A stretch of 64,000 bases of DNA from Trichaptum fuscoviolaceum. Lineage: Eukaryota > Basidiomycota > Agaricomycetes > Hymenochaetales > Trichaptaceae. Location of the stretch: positions 1,922,001 through 1,986,000 of the forward strand of contig CAJSYZ010000003.1 of assembly GCA_910574455.1 (NCBI GenBank), in the 5' to 3' direction. A program made the translations under genes and the position numbers. This document shows, piece after piece, positions 1-12,015 of this stretch; position 1 is the stretch's first letter, and each line of letters opens with the position of its first letter. The notes beneath the pieces were generated by a model. It was given only the letters and a program-made list of their open reading frames with translations. It made no database searches and was not told the origin of the DNA.

Positions 1-1050
1 AGCGACAGACCAAGTCCACAACATTCGTGATGATGCCTCCCGCGCCAGCATTAAGCTCTTTCTCCGCTTCGGTAAACCAGAGTGGTATTCGTTGTGAATG
101 GGCAGTCCAGGACTGAGAAAGGTTACCCGTTTTCGCCGCTGCGGTAGGGGAAAACGTAGACGATTTCATTCCAAGAGGCTGGAAGATCCGCTGGGTAGCA
201 AAATCAGTGTACGATCCGGTATATTTGGATATGATATGTGAACCAGTGATGAACATCTGCGAGTTCTTAGTACCGGTGTACGCTTGTGTCATGGATCAAT
301 CAAACCTGATTGTTATACGCATACTCTTGACGAAGCTCGTGAGCGGGCCGCAAAAACCTTAAATGCCGGACGAGGTCGTGAGCAGAGTCGTTAGGACCAT
401 AAGACGCATCATGCCTACACGATGTTTACGACGTCAATTCACGCAGAGTTTACAGAATAAGTACCTGGGCATCCCGGTAGCATGAGAAAGAAGGTCTTGC
501 AAGTTCGCTTTCTCACTTGCCCAAACGTCTTGGAGTTCCCAGTCGTCCAGCAGCAGATGTTTGACTTTCGTCTCCCAATTGAACGTTTTGATTTCTTCTG
601 GTAAAGGACTGTTGTTTCTTCCGTTGGCGTAGTCATCTATAAGGATGCCCATAGAAGCCGACAGAAAAGCTTTCGAACATGAAGCGATATTGAACAAAGT
701 CTGACCGTGGCAGTTGTTAACGTGTGTTGTGAGCGAATGAAGGACTACTCACTGACATCTATGGTCATTCTTTGTCCATCCTCTGATCTTTCACCCCAGG
801 CACCGTACTCAGGATCTGAACCGGACCTCACGACAGCAACCGAAATGCCCTTGACGCTCCATAGTTCCATCATGTATGTAATATATTCATCGAATTCAGA
901 GGTCAAGACTGCCAGTGATTGAAGCCTCTGTTCTGGCTCGGAACTGCATGGGTTGATGGTGTTAAATGGTGCTTGACTACAGCCAGGACGCTCAGCAGCA
1001 GCGGGTAAGAAAAGCGATAAGAATACACAAGGAAGAATAATATGCTTCAT
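1..1050 (-). CDS. Secreted beta-lactamase-like serine hydrolase (3' end outside window)
   Basis: Serine hydrolase of the class C beta-lactamase/transpeptidase-like family; fungal members are mostly secreted esterases or peptidases of unknown substrate. The protein starts at 1050 with a clear signal peptide (MKHIILPCVFLSLFLPAAA) and Cys-containing mature N-terminus. Exon 1 runs to about 745. Exon 2 (about 690-440) holds the catalytic S-x-x-K as SCSKAF, followed by LLSHATGMPR, the usual loop of this family. The next exon continues with RHDASYGPND, and near position 30-60 the frame reads NAGAGGIITN, another family landmark. The gene runs off the left edge, so the C-terminal third is missing here. 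No disabling change was seen. Family assignment is firm; substrate is unknown. Confidence 0.85.
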
Positions 1051-2648
1051 GCTTGTTTAATCATATGGGTCCGAGTGAGAGGTGCTGTTAACTTGAACTT
1101 CAAGTTCTTTACTACTATGTAGTACTGCTTTTCTCACACGCCGCGATTTCAAAATTGAAGTTCATGAATTACAGTGCACACTGATTCTCATCCCTCCTTG
1201 ACACAAATTAAGTGACGCTGTCAATTCATACTCGGATATCGACAGAGATCGTACATCGCGAATAGATCTGCAGTTGTATACGGACCTGTTGACTCATTTC
1301 TGTATCTGAACCTTGGCTATGCTCCGCCGCGAGCTGCACGGAATAATCAGGTTTTGCAGCTCTTCGCGACAGAACAATGTCCGATTTGCCTCGATTATGC
1401 AAAACACCTGGCACCCCTTGTACCTCAGTGAGGAACCCCAGCTGCTTTCAATTCTTTCACTGATCGTCGGCTGACTTTCCAGAATACACATTCGCAAGCT
1501 GGCCGAAGAGGCGCTGAAGATGAAGTTTAGTGAAGGATAAAGCATCACTTTTCGGAGACATTTATCGTGATCTTAAGTCCTCGATAGCGGTACTTCCCAA
1601 TGGGCTTAGAAGTCGCTTCGCAAGATGATGTTGCATCGTTTCCGTTCGAAGCGTGAACCGAGTAACGTCGTTATTTCGACACAGCAGCTTCAGATCCGGA
1701 CAGGGAACACATCGCGATGTCAAATCTCAGCTGATCAGAGTCTGCTCCCTCAACAACTTATGACGAAAGGGCGTGCTGTTCTGTGGTCATCCGACTGCTG
1801 TTGGCCGAATATCACAACAGCTGCCGTCTCGTACTTACTTCACGCCAGGTCTTCTTCGATCTTCGTGTTCTTGGCCTTAAACTGCGAAGCCATTATACGT
1901 GACCCGTCTGCACCGCTGATAGGTCAGACAAGCTTCTTTTGTCGTCAACCTAAAAATACGTATGGCGTGTGCGATTGCAAGTTTAAAGAATCTCTCAGAC
2001 CGTTTGCTCGCGTGAACCATATGGACCCTCACGATCACTTGTGAATCTAACGTTTTATGGGGTTGGCCTATGCACAATCTTCGGGTTCTCTGTGAAAGCT
2101 GAGGTTGCTTTCTCGCAGCCTCTTCATTAACGTTTAGAGTAGATTGACATGCGCTGACAGCTGTAGGTCACTGAAGGAAGAACACAAGAAGCATTCGTCT
2201 TGACCACTTTCGGAACTCAACAAAGCGAAGAAGAACTCGAAGTTTTGTCGGCTGGACCTTCAAGATCTCACGATAACGTTCTGTTATTGCATTGACATTA
2301 TATGAAAAGGTGACGCTTCTCCTTTCATATACAGTAACGAGGCTTCTCACTGTTTATTTCAGTGTCATACCAACATGAATGGGGTGCAGACACTCCCCTT
2401 ACCACGAAATGGGGATTTAAAAAATTAAATATACAGTACACGCTGGTGTAAGCGCGGCTTGACATCGGGATTCTTATTTTCGACAGCCATCAGTCAACGT
2501 CGACGCAGCGGACAAAAACGAAAAAAGCTAATTCAGAATAGGATACTCTCCGCGGACTATTGTTCTCCTAGCTCCTATGGGTGTAGCTAGGCGACTTCGA
2601 ATCGCGACAGGCCCCGAGTCATGTAGTCCGAATAGCAACTCTACTGGC
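1051..2648. other. Intergenic, no supported gene
   Basis: About 1.6 kb between the hydrolase start and the first DUF6534 promoter. Only short overlapping frames occur on both strands (longest about 139 codons at 1625-2044, plus), with no recognisable domain, no signal peptide and no convincing splice pattern. It probably carries the promoter of the minus-strand hydrolase. I see no repeat or RNA gene in it. Confidence 0.5.
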
Positions 2649-2655
2649 TATAAAA
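2649..2655 (+). promoter_or_regulatory. TATA box of DUF6534 gene copy 1
   Basis: Exact TATAAAA, 180 bp upstream of the chosen ATG at 2835. The paralogue at 9671 has the same heptamer about 200 bp upstream, which supports both as promoters. Confidence 0.5.
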
Positions 2656-2834
2656 GGTTCCATCACTGAAATACACCGCACCCTATTGTGTTGGTATAAA
2701 GCAACGTCCATTTACGGGCCCACGCCGTATACACACTCTTTGCACGCCCAAATATCTCGCGGGCAGCTGTACTCACCTCTGGAAGCCTTGCGTTGTGCCA
2801 AACAGAAGAAAACGGCAACTGTCAGACTCGAGCC

Positions 2835-5177
2835 ATGGTACTCGAACTTGATAACACGTCAGTACAAAGATCATGTCTTGTCATGACTCTTCTAATGCAG
2901 GAATCAAAGTATGGGTGCCGTTTTCGTGGGGGTTGTCATTTCTGCCACGTAAGTGAAAATGCCACTGCTAAGACCAGCCTTCTAACTAATTAAAAGACAG
3001 TCTGTACGGAGGTGTGATCTCTTTCTTCGTCTCAAATGGAGCATCGGCTGACCTTCATCTGCGTATCAGTGTCCTGTGTCCAAGCTTGGTACTATTTCGC
3101 CACATACCCAAAGGATCCCTGGTATCTAAAACTTCTGGTTTGTTTATTCCGATAGCTATTTCTTTTTGCCACTGCATCTTACAGTGCAAGATAGGTCGGA
3201 GCGGTTTTCGTGTCAGACAGCGTACATCAAATCTTGATTAGCCACACTCGTGCGTCATGCAATACCAGCACTCCTCATTCACTGTCTAACTATCGAATTC
3301 TGCTCTGGCAATTGCTTTCGACCATCGTCTACATGCACTCGATGTCCGCCAAATTGACGATGCGCATTGAAAAGTTTATATCTACCTCGTCACCAATTTC
3401 TCGGATATTGGGGAGCTTGGCAATCTGGTCTGGCAAGTACCTACTCTGATTCTCGTTTTTGCTTACATGATGTCACTAAATGCCGAAACAGGAGCTTGCT
3501 CGTACGCGGCCCTCTCGTTTCGGTTTCTGAAACCAGCTGACGAATAGATTCCGTTCTATGCCAAAAGGTTGAAGTCTTGTTCAACGTGAGTACCCTGTTC
3601 CATCCATATCTATCTCTGGATTCTAATAAATCGTGTATTGTAGGGTTTCACTGGATTGATGGTTCAAAGGTTTGTTTTCAGAAACAATCTCGCACTGAAG
3701 TCCATTCGTTCAAATTGCACTTCGTGCCATGAAGTTTCTTCGCTTACCGTATACACCAACGTGCGCAACCCTTCCACTCAATCTCTGTTAAGAAAAGACG
3801 ATCTCTGATCATTTCTCTATTGACATTGCAGTCAACAATAAGAGCATTCCATTAACGGCGCTGGTGGTTAGTTTTCACTCATTTTTTGGAAGCTACGATA
3901 TTCACGGACATTCGTAGCTTTCTCTGATTTTAGCTGAATTTGGTATGTGTCATCAATTTTATTCGATTCCAATAGCTGAGAAGTCGTCTTTCCCTTGAAT
4001 GACGGTACAGGCGCATCTTTGAGTAAGTTTTTTTTTTGGTTGCTCTGAAATTTGTGCGTTGACACGGATTCTTCAGCCTACGTGATCAAAGCGTATGAAA
4101 GCTTCTATAAGACCCTTGTACACTACGCGATACTCACTTCGTTTATTTTTTTACAGGCTTCAAATGACTACCTTCGTTCAATTAGCCACTTTGAAGGTAG
4201 GGCTATTCTGATGGACCGGAAATTTAGTTTAATCATGTTGTCCTGTGACAGAATTTGTCCATGACAGTGAATGCGTTAGCAGCCATCGGAGATGTCATCA
4301 TTGCAGTCGCGATGGTCATTCTTCTGCATAACGCTCGGACAGGGTTCAAGAGGTGAGTTGCATTTGACATATTCTAGAAAAAACTTATTTATTCCCGTAG
4401 GTCTGATTCGGTTATCAACACACTCATTATTTTTTCACTCAATACCGGTGAGCTGAAGTCTTCCTGATCACCGGCTGAATCTTTTACGATAAACTACCAT
4501 ACTTCCAGGACTTCTTACGAGGTACAACTTCACGGTATTATCACAGAAATGCATAAAATTGACTCCCAATCTATATTTCGCTTCCGGTCCCCCCGTAGTC
4601 TTTGTGCTGTTCTTTCCCTCATCACGGTAAGAGAAGCAATCGTCCAACGTAAGCTGAGGCACTAACGAACGGCTTCGCACAGATCGCTGCTCTTCCGACG
4701 ACGTTCATTTACATCTGTTTCTATTTCATGCTCGGCCGCCGTAAGTACCGAGTCCCTGACTGGTGTGCTTAAAAACTTGACCTCGGCTTAGTCTACTCCA
4801 ACTCTCTATTCGCAACGCTCAACGCGCGCCACCGCCTCAGGAATGATGGCGGTATCGACCCCCCTGCCATTTCCTTATCCATGAGCCGGTTTCGTACAAG
4901 GACGGGTGTCGCGAGCTCCGATAAGGTACGTTTCGTCACTAATGGACCGGTCGTTTCGCGCTTTTCTAAATTTTGTCCTTCGCAATCTTTGCAGACAGCG
5001 ACAGCGACAGAAATCGCCATTCAAATTGACACGACGAAGGAGTACTCCAGGGATACATTCGTACGTTGGATCGTGCTCCAATACTGAATTACTGCTAACA
5101 TACCGAAGGGATCGCAACAGCAAACCGGCTCCTTCAATCTCAACAACAAACGCGACTCATTGGAATGCCAGGACTGA
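2835..5177 (+). CDS. DUF6534-type multi-pass membrane protein, copy 1
   Basis: Member of the large mushroom family of seven-helix-like membrane proteins (DUF6534); function unknown. The gene is cut by many short introns, so no single frame is long. Exon 1 is MVLELDNT, spliced (phase 2, GTCAGT..GCAG) to an exon reading MGAVFVGVVISAT. Later exons read VQAWYYFATYPKD, VFVSDSVHQILISHT, YIYLVTNFSD, the hydrophobic block ALAAIGDVIIAVAMVILL, then ARTGFKRSDSVINTL, LPTTFIYICFYFMLGR and SNSLFATLNARHRLR, which is the family's C-terminal signature. I place the stop at 5177, after a last exon ending DSLECQD, because copy 2 has the same ending. The exon boundaries near 3430-3590, 3840-3890 and 4020-4150 are less certain. 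About 350 residues; appears intact. Confidence 0.85.
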
Positions 5178-5994
5178 CATCCGGAGGCAGTACAGTCCCG
5201 GCCCCAAATCTCTCTTAGTATCATTCAGTAGTACATGTAATGGATCCTCCGCTAGCTGTGTCCCCTACGCATAGACAATAGTATAATTTCATAGGTCTCT
5301 TTTGCCTAAGCTGAGCTACATATGTTGTGGTTAAGTGCCACGAACTTGAAGTGTCCTGAATGTGCCCATGACTATCAGACAGATCATGCAGTTACGGTAG
5401 GCTAAACCCATAGCATGATCTTGACAGGCATTCCTGTAGTACTACAGCTCTTTATGCCATAATATGATTGCCAGAACATGGAAATTGGACATTGGTTGTT
5501 CGCTGCGTTGTTTCACTAGCATCTTTGCTGTTTTCATATTTCGCAATACGGTTTCATGGGGACTCTGGACGCTAACAAGCCGACCAAGAAGCAAGGTACC
5601 TTCTCTGTGCCTAAACTTCTGCATGATATTTGAATAAAAGCGACCATACTGCCCTACAGCACTGGCGTTAAATGATAGACTGGTAGTCCGAGAGTCGGCG
5701 GCGCATTAAAGGCTTTTAAGCAAGTAGACAGAAGATACCAATTGCTATATTAGATGGTGGATCAGCGGTTTTCATCTGCCGAACAAATCGAGCATGCTTC
5801 AGTGTTGCCACTTTACATCCAACAAAGCTTTCGCATCGCTGGCTCCGAAGGGATGTTCTTCCTCTATCGATCTGACGAGAGCAGCCACCTTAGTCGACCG
5901 AGGGGTAATCGAACATTTGAATGCCTTGGGATGGCTTGATCACAGGAACAATCTTGTTCAGAAACCATGTTTGTTTACTGAAGAATATCACACA
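5178..5994. other. Convergent intergenic spacer
   Basis: Separates the 3' ends of DUF6534 copy 1 and the P450. It holds no recognisable gene. The minus strand at about 5800-5900 contains a possible extra 3' exon of the P450: an open frame reading HPFGASDAKALL, which resembles the tail of related P450s but does not join in frame to the upstream exon by any simple splice I could find. Confidence 0.45.
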
Positions 5995-7872
5995 TTACCT
6001 GATAATCCCCGGCGTATATTCATAGAGTGGCTCGACGACCTGCCCCGAATCCGTCTTTGCCTTCGTGATGTCGAATGCGGCTAGACTCATGGCGATCGAG
6101 ATGAATACTGACGCATCGGCGAGCTCTTTGCCAGGACAGATGCGGCGCCCGAAGCCGAATGCCATGTTATGCGTATCCAGCTCCGCATTTGGACCTAGGA
6201 AGCGCTCCGGCTTGAAGTTCATTGGGTCGTGATACGCCTCGGGATCGTGGAAGAATTGCCTATGAATGATCAGCTTCTCCTCAAAAGTTATGCAGAGGGA
6301 GCGTCTGGTCTTACCAGATATTCGGGACTATAATTGCGCCCTTTGGAATATAGTAGCCCTCGACCGTGTCTTCCTCGATCGTCGTGTGGGGCAGTCCAAG
6401 CGGGACGACGGGGTTCCACCTTAAGACTTCCTTGACCATCGCATCGATGTAAGGCAGATTCGCCCGGTCGGAAAACGAAGGAAAGCGATCAAACCCGACA
6501 ACGCGATCGATTTCTTCTTGTGCTTTTTTCTGCACCTCTGGATAGAGCGTCATTGCGAGGAAGAACGAATAAATTGCTGAGACCGTCTATCCATCATAGG
6601 TCAAATAAAGGAGTCAATGCCATAACAGAGATAGAACGGAGATGAGAAAGAGGGTAAATTACATACCGTATCGGCACCGCCGGAATACAGGGATGCTGCA
6701 GTCCACTTGACGACGTGCTCCTCTTCTTCGCTCAGCGTTCCCTGGCTGAGGAGGTCAGACGTGAACGACGGGGTAGCTACGCCTGCAGCCTATTGAATTC
6801 AAAAGTTTATGTTAGAGACTCTATCAAGCTTCTCTGGGGTCGCCTGACCACTTGCTGCTTCACAAATGCGTGCGGCCTTTCGGCGAGATCCATTAGCGTC
6901 TCTCGCCATTTTACTGCAGTACGTTTGAAGCCCGTTCCAGGAATCCATCCCGGTAAATTCCTGACTGAAAAAGGAAAATTTTAGTCCATTCATCCGGAAT
7001 AAAAGCTATGGCGAGGGGCACGCACGAAATGGAAGAACATCCACGAGCCATGAACCTGCTTGGGCTGCGATAGAGAATTGAAAGACCGCTTCATCTGCAA
7101 GGTCAACCAGAGGATCTGCGGACTTAGGTTCGATCGTGTACCCATGCGAAATCTTCAGGATTATTGCACCTGCATTCCTGTGTTTAATGATTCCATTAAG
7201 AAAGTGTTCGTGATACAAGAAGCAAAGCGGGACTCACGTCCTGATGTGCTGCATCAGTTTGTTAGGGGAGTCAAGCACACGCAGGAGAAAGCGCCGAGTT
7301 TCGATTTCTTCGAGAGAATGATAGCGAGCGATGGCAGCCTTGGTGCCCATCACATGATGGAAGACTTTTCGGTACGAGCGGAACCTCTCGGAGTAGTGCA
7401 GAAGCGCGAGCGTGTTCTCCCACCCACACCTGGGGATTATTCCTTGTCATCAGACGTCAAAGCCCAATATCATAATCATTCAAGACGCACATTTCTCCCC
7501 CGAAAACTAAAGTCGGTCTGTCGGAATATATAGCAGACCTCTTGTCAAACATCTCGAACACCAAGCGCTTGTCGTTTACTATGATCATATGCTGCCCAAA
7601 TATCGTCACAGAACTGATAGGGCCTGTTATTATATCAGAGTACGTTCTAAACCAGAGACGACATGCTGACCGTATAGATCTTTGTGTTTTGTCCAATGCA
7701 CCCATTCTTGTCCTTTTGGCAAATCGAGTAAGTTTCCTATGAGCGGAAGCTGTTTCGGTCCTGGGGGTAGTGGACCCGATTTGCGTTCAGGAGTCGCAAG
7801 GAAGATTGACTTGATGAGGTAGACTCCTACCCCACCGAGCAGAAAGTCGACGAAGGTGATGTAGCTGGGCAT
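5995..7872 (-). CDS. Cytochrome P450 monooxygenase (microsomal, O-methylsterigmatocystin-oxidoreductase-like)
   Basis: Haem-thiolate monooxygenase, anchored in the ER membrane and dependent on a P450 reductase. The start at 7872 gives a hydrophobic anchor followed by the proline hinge [15 protein letters not shown]. Downstream exons carry [29 protein letters not shown] (split here by family position), the I-helix SLYSGGAD near 6690, ExxR as KEVLRW near 6430, PERF near 6200, and the haem loop [12 protein letters not shown] with its cysteine ligand near 6140. All catalytic landmarks are present. At least seven introns split the gene. The last clear exon ends EYTPGIIR with a stop at 5995; relatives usually have 20-30 more residues, so either the tail is short or a final exon lies at about 5800-5900. 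Members of this group often act in secondary metabolism or xenobiotic oxidation; the substrate cannot be read. Confidence 0.88.
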
Positions 7873-9466
7873 CGTGCCCTTGACTTCACAAGAGATAGGT
7901 GGAGAAGTTGGGGACTGTAAGGTAGGATGGGAGTCTCAAAGCAAGAATAGACAACAAGCGCGCTGAGCAGAGGACTAAGTATGAAAATAGAGTAATACAA
8001 CTGAGATGGTTGCGTACCATACAGACTACAACGAGGGTCCGCGGTGATACTAAGTAATCTCACAAGCGAGTAGAACACTTGAAGCTTAATTAATATACGG
8101 CTCTTCCGAGGAGTAATTGGAGTGCATCTGTTATCGGGCAGTAGAAGATTAGAATGATTGATGCCTTTACTATCAGGCTTCAGCTCACGTTTATATACTG
8201 CTGGCCTGGTAGGTGACATTTGAAAAGGACGCCCTAAATTAATTGCAGTTCAATTGCAAGAACAACTAGAATGACTTTGGAGGCGAATGTACGTGAGATC
8301 ACTTGCACTGGCTTAGCGGGCTCATTGTGTTGAGAGTCGAGGATGAACGTTGGGTACAGTATAACAAACCAGGTGGCAACACTCAGGCTGGTAACTTGAA
8401 GTACTATGTTGTAGTAGCAGTGGCTGTGCAAGAGTCGACTGCCGCGGCCTTCAAGTTCTACTGTACTCAGGCTGCCACTGGCACCGTGACTTCCAACACG
8501 ACTAACTTATGCAACTTTCTACATTTCTCTCATTTGTACAGCCAAAGCATCATTCCTACATGCACAATCAGATCTCTGAGGCTTAAAATATGTGGGGGAA
8601 AATTCTTTGATATCCTAGCCAACTCCTTTGCAAGGCCATTCCTCAACTTGACCGCTTTGGCCGGATCTCGAAATACGGAGAAGAAACTCGCAATCAGCGC
8701 TTAAAGAACGTTAACATCAGACTTGCGTGGAGATTCGAGAACAGACAGGCTGCCTGTCGAATTGACCCACGGTATCGTCGCACTTTTATGCGCACACTGG
8801 TAGGCGAATGGTAAGGTGATGTCTCTACTTCAACAGAAATGAAACTTTTCGTTGATATTCTAAGAGTTGAACAGGTAGTTTCGTTGACAAGATCATGGCG
8901 ATCGTGTGCTTGAAGAGGAATGACCGCCTTCAATCTCTCACATTGCATCACAGAGAAGCGCGTCCTGAGAGCTCGCCTATTGATTATTGCGCATGCTTTT
9001 CACTCGGGCGATATTCAGAGAAATAGACGAAGCGCATTTACGTTATTGGCCATGGTTGTTCTGTATCCATTGCGGCGATGCGGTGGGAGAGCACAGGATG
9101 GAGCTTTAGTTTTCTGCGTTCTAAATGGATCTGAAATCAATCAAGGTGTTCTCAGCCTACCGACCTGAGCTCAGATTGGCCGGGTCTGAGCGACTGCGAA
9201 AACAAGGAACATCGCTTTCGCGCAGTGCTTGACATCGGATACGGCGTCTATCTCGACCTTTGGTAAAGGTATAAATGAATTCGATCGAGATGATGTGATC
9301 CTCGGAACGCTGGCAGAGCGCTCAATATCCCCTGTCGTTGTTGCCCTATCTCCTCAGGTTGTTTTGTTTTCCTGCGTAGATTCTGTGGAGTACAGCTTGG
9401 CCGCTTCGCAACAGGTCAGTCCATGCTTTCCGAAGATCACAGCGGCCAACTCCAACGGTTATAGGT
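7873..9466. other. Divergent spacer between P450 and DUF6534 copy 2
   Basis: Holds the P450 promoter on the minus strand and the copy 2 promoter on the plus strand. Several frames of 80-133 codons exist (for example 8303-8704 plus), but none shows a domain, consistent codon structure or splice sites leading to one. No repeats seen. Confidence 0.45.
8191..8197 (-). promoter_or_regulatory. Candidate TATA box of the P450 gene
   Basis: On the minus strand this reads TATATAA within GCAGTATATAAACGTG, about 320 bp upstream of the P450 ATG. It is a good TATA match but the leader would be long, so confidence is limited. Confidence 0.35.
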
Positions 9467-9473
9467 TATAAAA
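9467..9473 (+). promoter_or_regulatory. TATA box of DUF6534 gene copy 2
   Basis: Exact TATAAAA in GGTTATAAAAGG, about 200 bp upstream of the ATG at 9671, matching the arrangement of copy 1. Confidence 0.5.
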
Positions 9474-9670
9474 GGACCTGGCCGGACACGTATTGAATCT
9501 CATCCTATCGACCTAAAGCATCAGCCTGTAGTAGCAGGGTGACCCTGCGTACACAGTTGAGGTTTCAGACATCTGCTATATCGGATTCTACATTTCGTGC
9601 ATAGCCTACTCTGTGCGGGGCCACTCAAGAGCGAGGACAAACGACAAGTCTTGAGTGCCAAGCTGGGACC

Positions 9671-12015
9671 ATGTCACTCATACTTGACAATACGTCAGTG
9701 AAAGGATCTCATCTTTGTAGCGGACTCCTCTCATCGAGATCTATAGCATGGGTGCCGTGTTTATAGGGGTAGTCGTTTCAGCCACGTGAGTCAACTTGGA
9801 TTTGTGACCATTCTCTTCTAATCATATTGCTTTAGTCTTTACGGAGGTATGATAACTGTCTTCGAATCTGACGGAGCCTTCGTTTGAGCTTAGTTCGGTC
9901 TCTAGTTTCTTGTGTCCAAGCCTGGTATTACTTTGTTACATACCCGAAGGACCTCTGGTATTTGAAACTTCTGGTATGCCATTCTGATGACTTTCCTTGC
10001 AACCGCATCTCATAAGTTAGGTGGGAGCGGTTTTCATTTCAGATAGCGTACACCAGATCTTGATTAGCCACACTCGTGCGTTCTGCCATACGTGCATCTT
10101 TCTTTCGCTTTCTAACTCTCAAAACTGCTCTGTCATCCGTCTTGAACCGCCCTCTATATCCACTCAATTTCCGAACAACGGCCACACCTCTGTTGCGCAA
10201 TCTTCAGTTTACGTCTATCTTGTAACCAATTTCTCAAATGTTGCGGAGCTTGACAATCTAGTCTGGCAAGTACTCCCTTCGTTATCTCTTACGCTTAAAG
10301 TAAGCCACTAACCGCCGGAACAGGAGCTTAATTGTGCGCTTTTTTTCGTTACGAATTGTGGATGCTGTCTAATGAAAATTTCTTTCGTACGAAAAAGGTT
10401 GAAGTTTTGTTCAATGTGAGACTTCCGTACTATCGACGCCCGGACCTGACTCCTGAGAAATCGGCTCTCGGTTTTGTAGGGCTTCACTGGGCTTATGGTT
10501 CAAAGGTTCGTATTCAGAAACATCATGTCTTCGAAATTCGCTCATTATTCCTGTGCCTTACTCATAAAGTTTCTTCGCATTCCGTATTTACCAACGTGGG
10601 GGAAATTTCCTTTCCTCTCCGCCTGAAAGTCAAAGAAGACTAATATTGGTATCTTCTCCTTGTCACATATTAGTTAGCAACAAGAGCCGGACACTAACCG
10701 CACTGGTGGTAAGTTTACATTATTTATTCCTATCTTACGATACTAACGGGCATTTGTAGCTCTCTCTGATTCTAGCCGAATTTGGTATGTTCCATCAGAT
10801 GTATTCGACCGGATAGCTGAAAAGGTCTTCTTTTCTTGCGAATGGCTGTGTAGGCGCGACCTTGAGTATGTTTCCGTTCGTCAGCTTCTTTGAAATCTGT
10901 TTGTTGACGCAGTATCGTCAGCCTACGTGATCAAAGCGTACGCTATTTTGCACTGCACGGCTCTTATACGTAGCTTATTTCATCCACCGTTTCTGCAGCA
11001 TACAGATGACGACCTTTGCTCAGTTGGATACCCTGAAGGTTGGTTTTATTTGATGGGTCGGCATCCTGTCTAACCGTTTTGTCTTGTGACAGAGCTTATC
11101 CATGACTGTGAATGCCTTGGCAGCCGTCGGCGATGTTATTATCGCAATCGCAATGGTTATCCTTTTGCACAGGGCGCGAACGGGTTTCAGGAGGTGCGAC
11201 GCATTTGGTGCATAGCTATCGGCTAGGACTTACATACTTGAGTTAGGTCTGATACGGTTATCAATACGCTCATTATATTCTCACTTAACACTGGTGGGTC
11301 TAGGCTTTCTTTATCACTATCATCTCCCTTCAAGCTCAAGTATGATCTGTTTCAGGGCTCCTTACAAGGTAAACTTTCGCAATCATTTCACGAAGACTGT
11401 CAAATCTCCTGATCGTATCGGTTCACCCGTAGCCTTTGTGCTGTCCTCTCCCTGATCACGGTCAGACAGACAGACAACTTACGCCAGTCGAAACGCTTAC
11501 TGACCGCTTCGTACAGATCGCTGCTCTTCCGACAACGTTCATTTACATTTGTTTCTATTTCATGCTCGGCCGCCGTAAGTAATGGACCCTTCAGTTTCAG
11601 CGTGTTTTGTCTGATGAAATACGTATAATATCGGTTCAGTTTACTCTAACTCTCTCTTCGCGACGCTTAACGCACGCCACCGTCTCCGGGATGACGGCAG
11701 TATCGATCCGCCTGCACTGTCCTTGTCCATGAGTCGCATCCGAAAGAGTACGGGAGTTGGAAGCTCCAACAAGGTACGCTTCTTCATCATCAACTGGCCG
11801 TTTCACGACCATTTGCCAATATTCCAACATCGCCGTCTTTGCAGACAGCTACAGAAATCGCCATACAAATTGACACGACCAAGGACTACCCGGATAGTGC
11901 ATTTGTACGTACATTAATCTTCCGTATCTACTAATCCGCTCACGCGCTAGGACTATAGCCTCAAACAGAATCGTACAATATCAACAAGTGTGATTCATTG
12001 GAATGTCAGGATTGA
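9671..12015 (+). CDS. DUF6534-type multi-pass membrane protein, copy 2
   Basis: Close paralogue of the gene at 2835-5177, on the same strand, with matching exon order and intron positions. Exon 1 reads MSLILDNT and joins in phase 2 to MGAVFIGVVVSAT. Next come SCVQAWYYFVTYPKD, VFISDSVHQILISHT, YVYLVTNFSN, FTGLMVQR, MTTFAQLDTLK, a helix ALAAVGDVIIAIAMVILLH, ARTGFRRSDTVINTL, LPTTFIYICFYFMLGR and SNSLFATLNARHRLR. The final exon (acceptor at about 11956) reads PQTESYNINKCDSLECQD with a stop at 12015; the same DSLECQD ending occurs in copy 1, which argues that this exon is real in both. No frameshift or stop was found within the exons. Function unknown; about 350 residues predicted in the membrane. 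The two copies flank a P450. Confidence 0.85.

Noticed and set aside
1625..2044. 139-codon plus-strand frame near the left end
   Set aside because: Cysteine-rich mixed composition without any motif; other frames of similar size overlap it on the opposite strand.
8303..8704. 133-codon plus-strand frame between the P450 and DUF6534 copy 2
   Set aside because: No domain, no signal peptide, composition of random translation, and it overlaps the likely P450 promoter and frames on the other strand.
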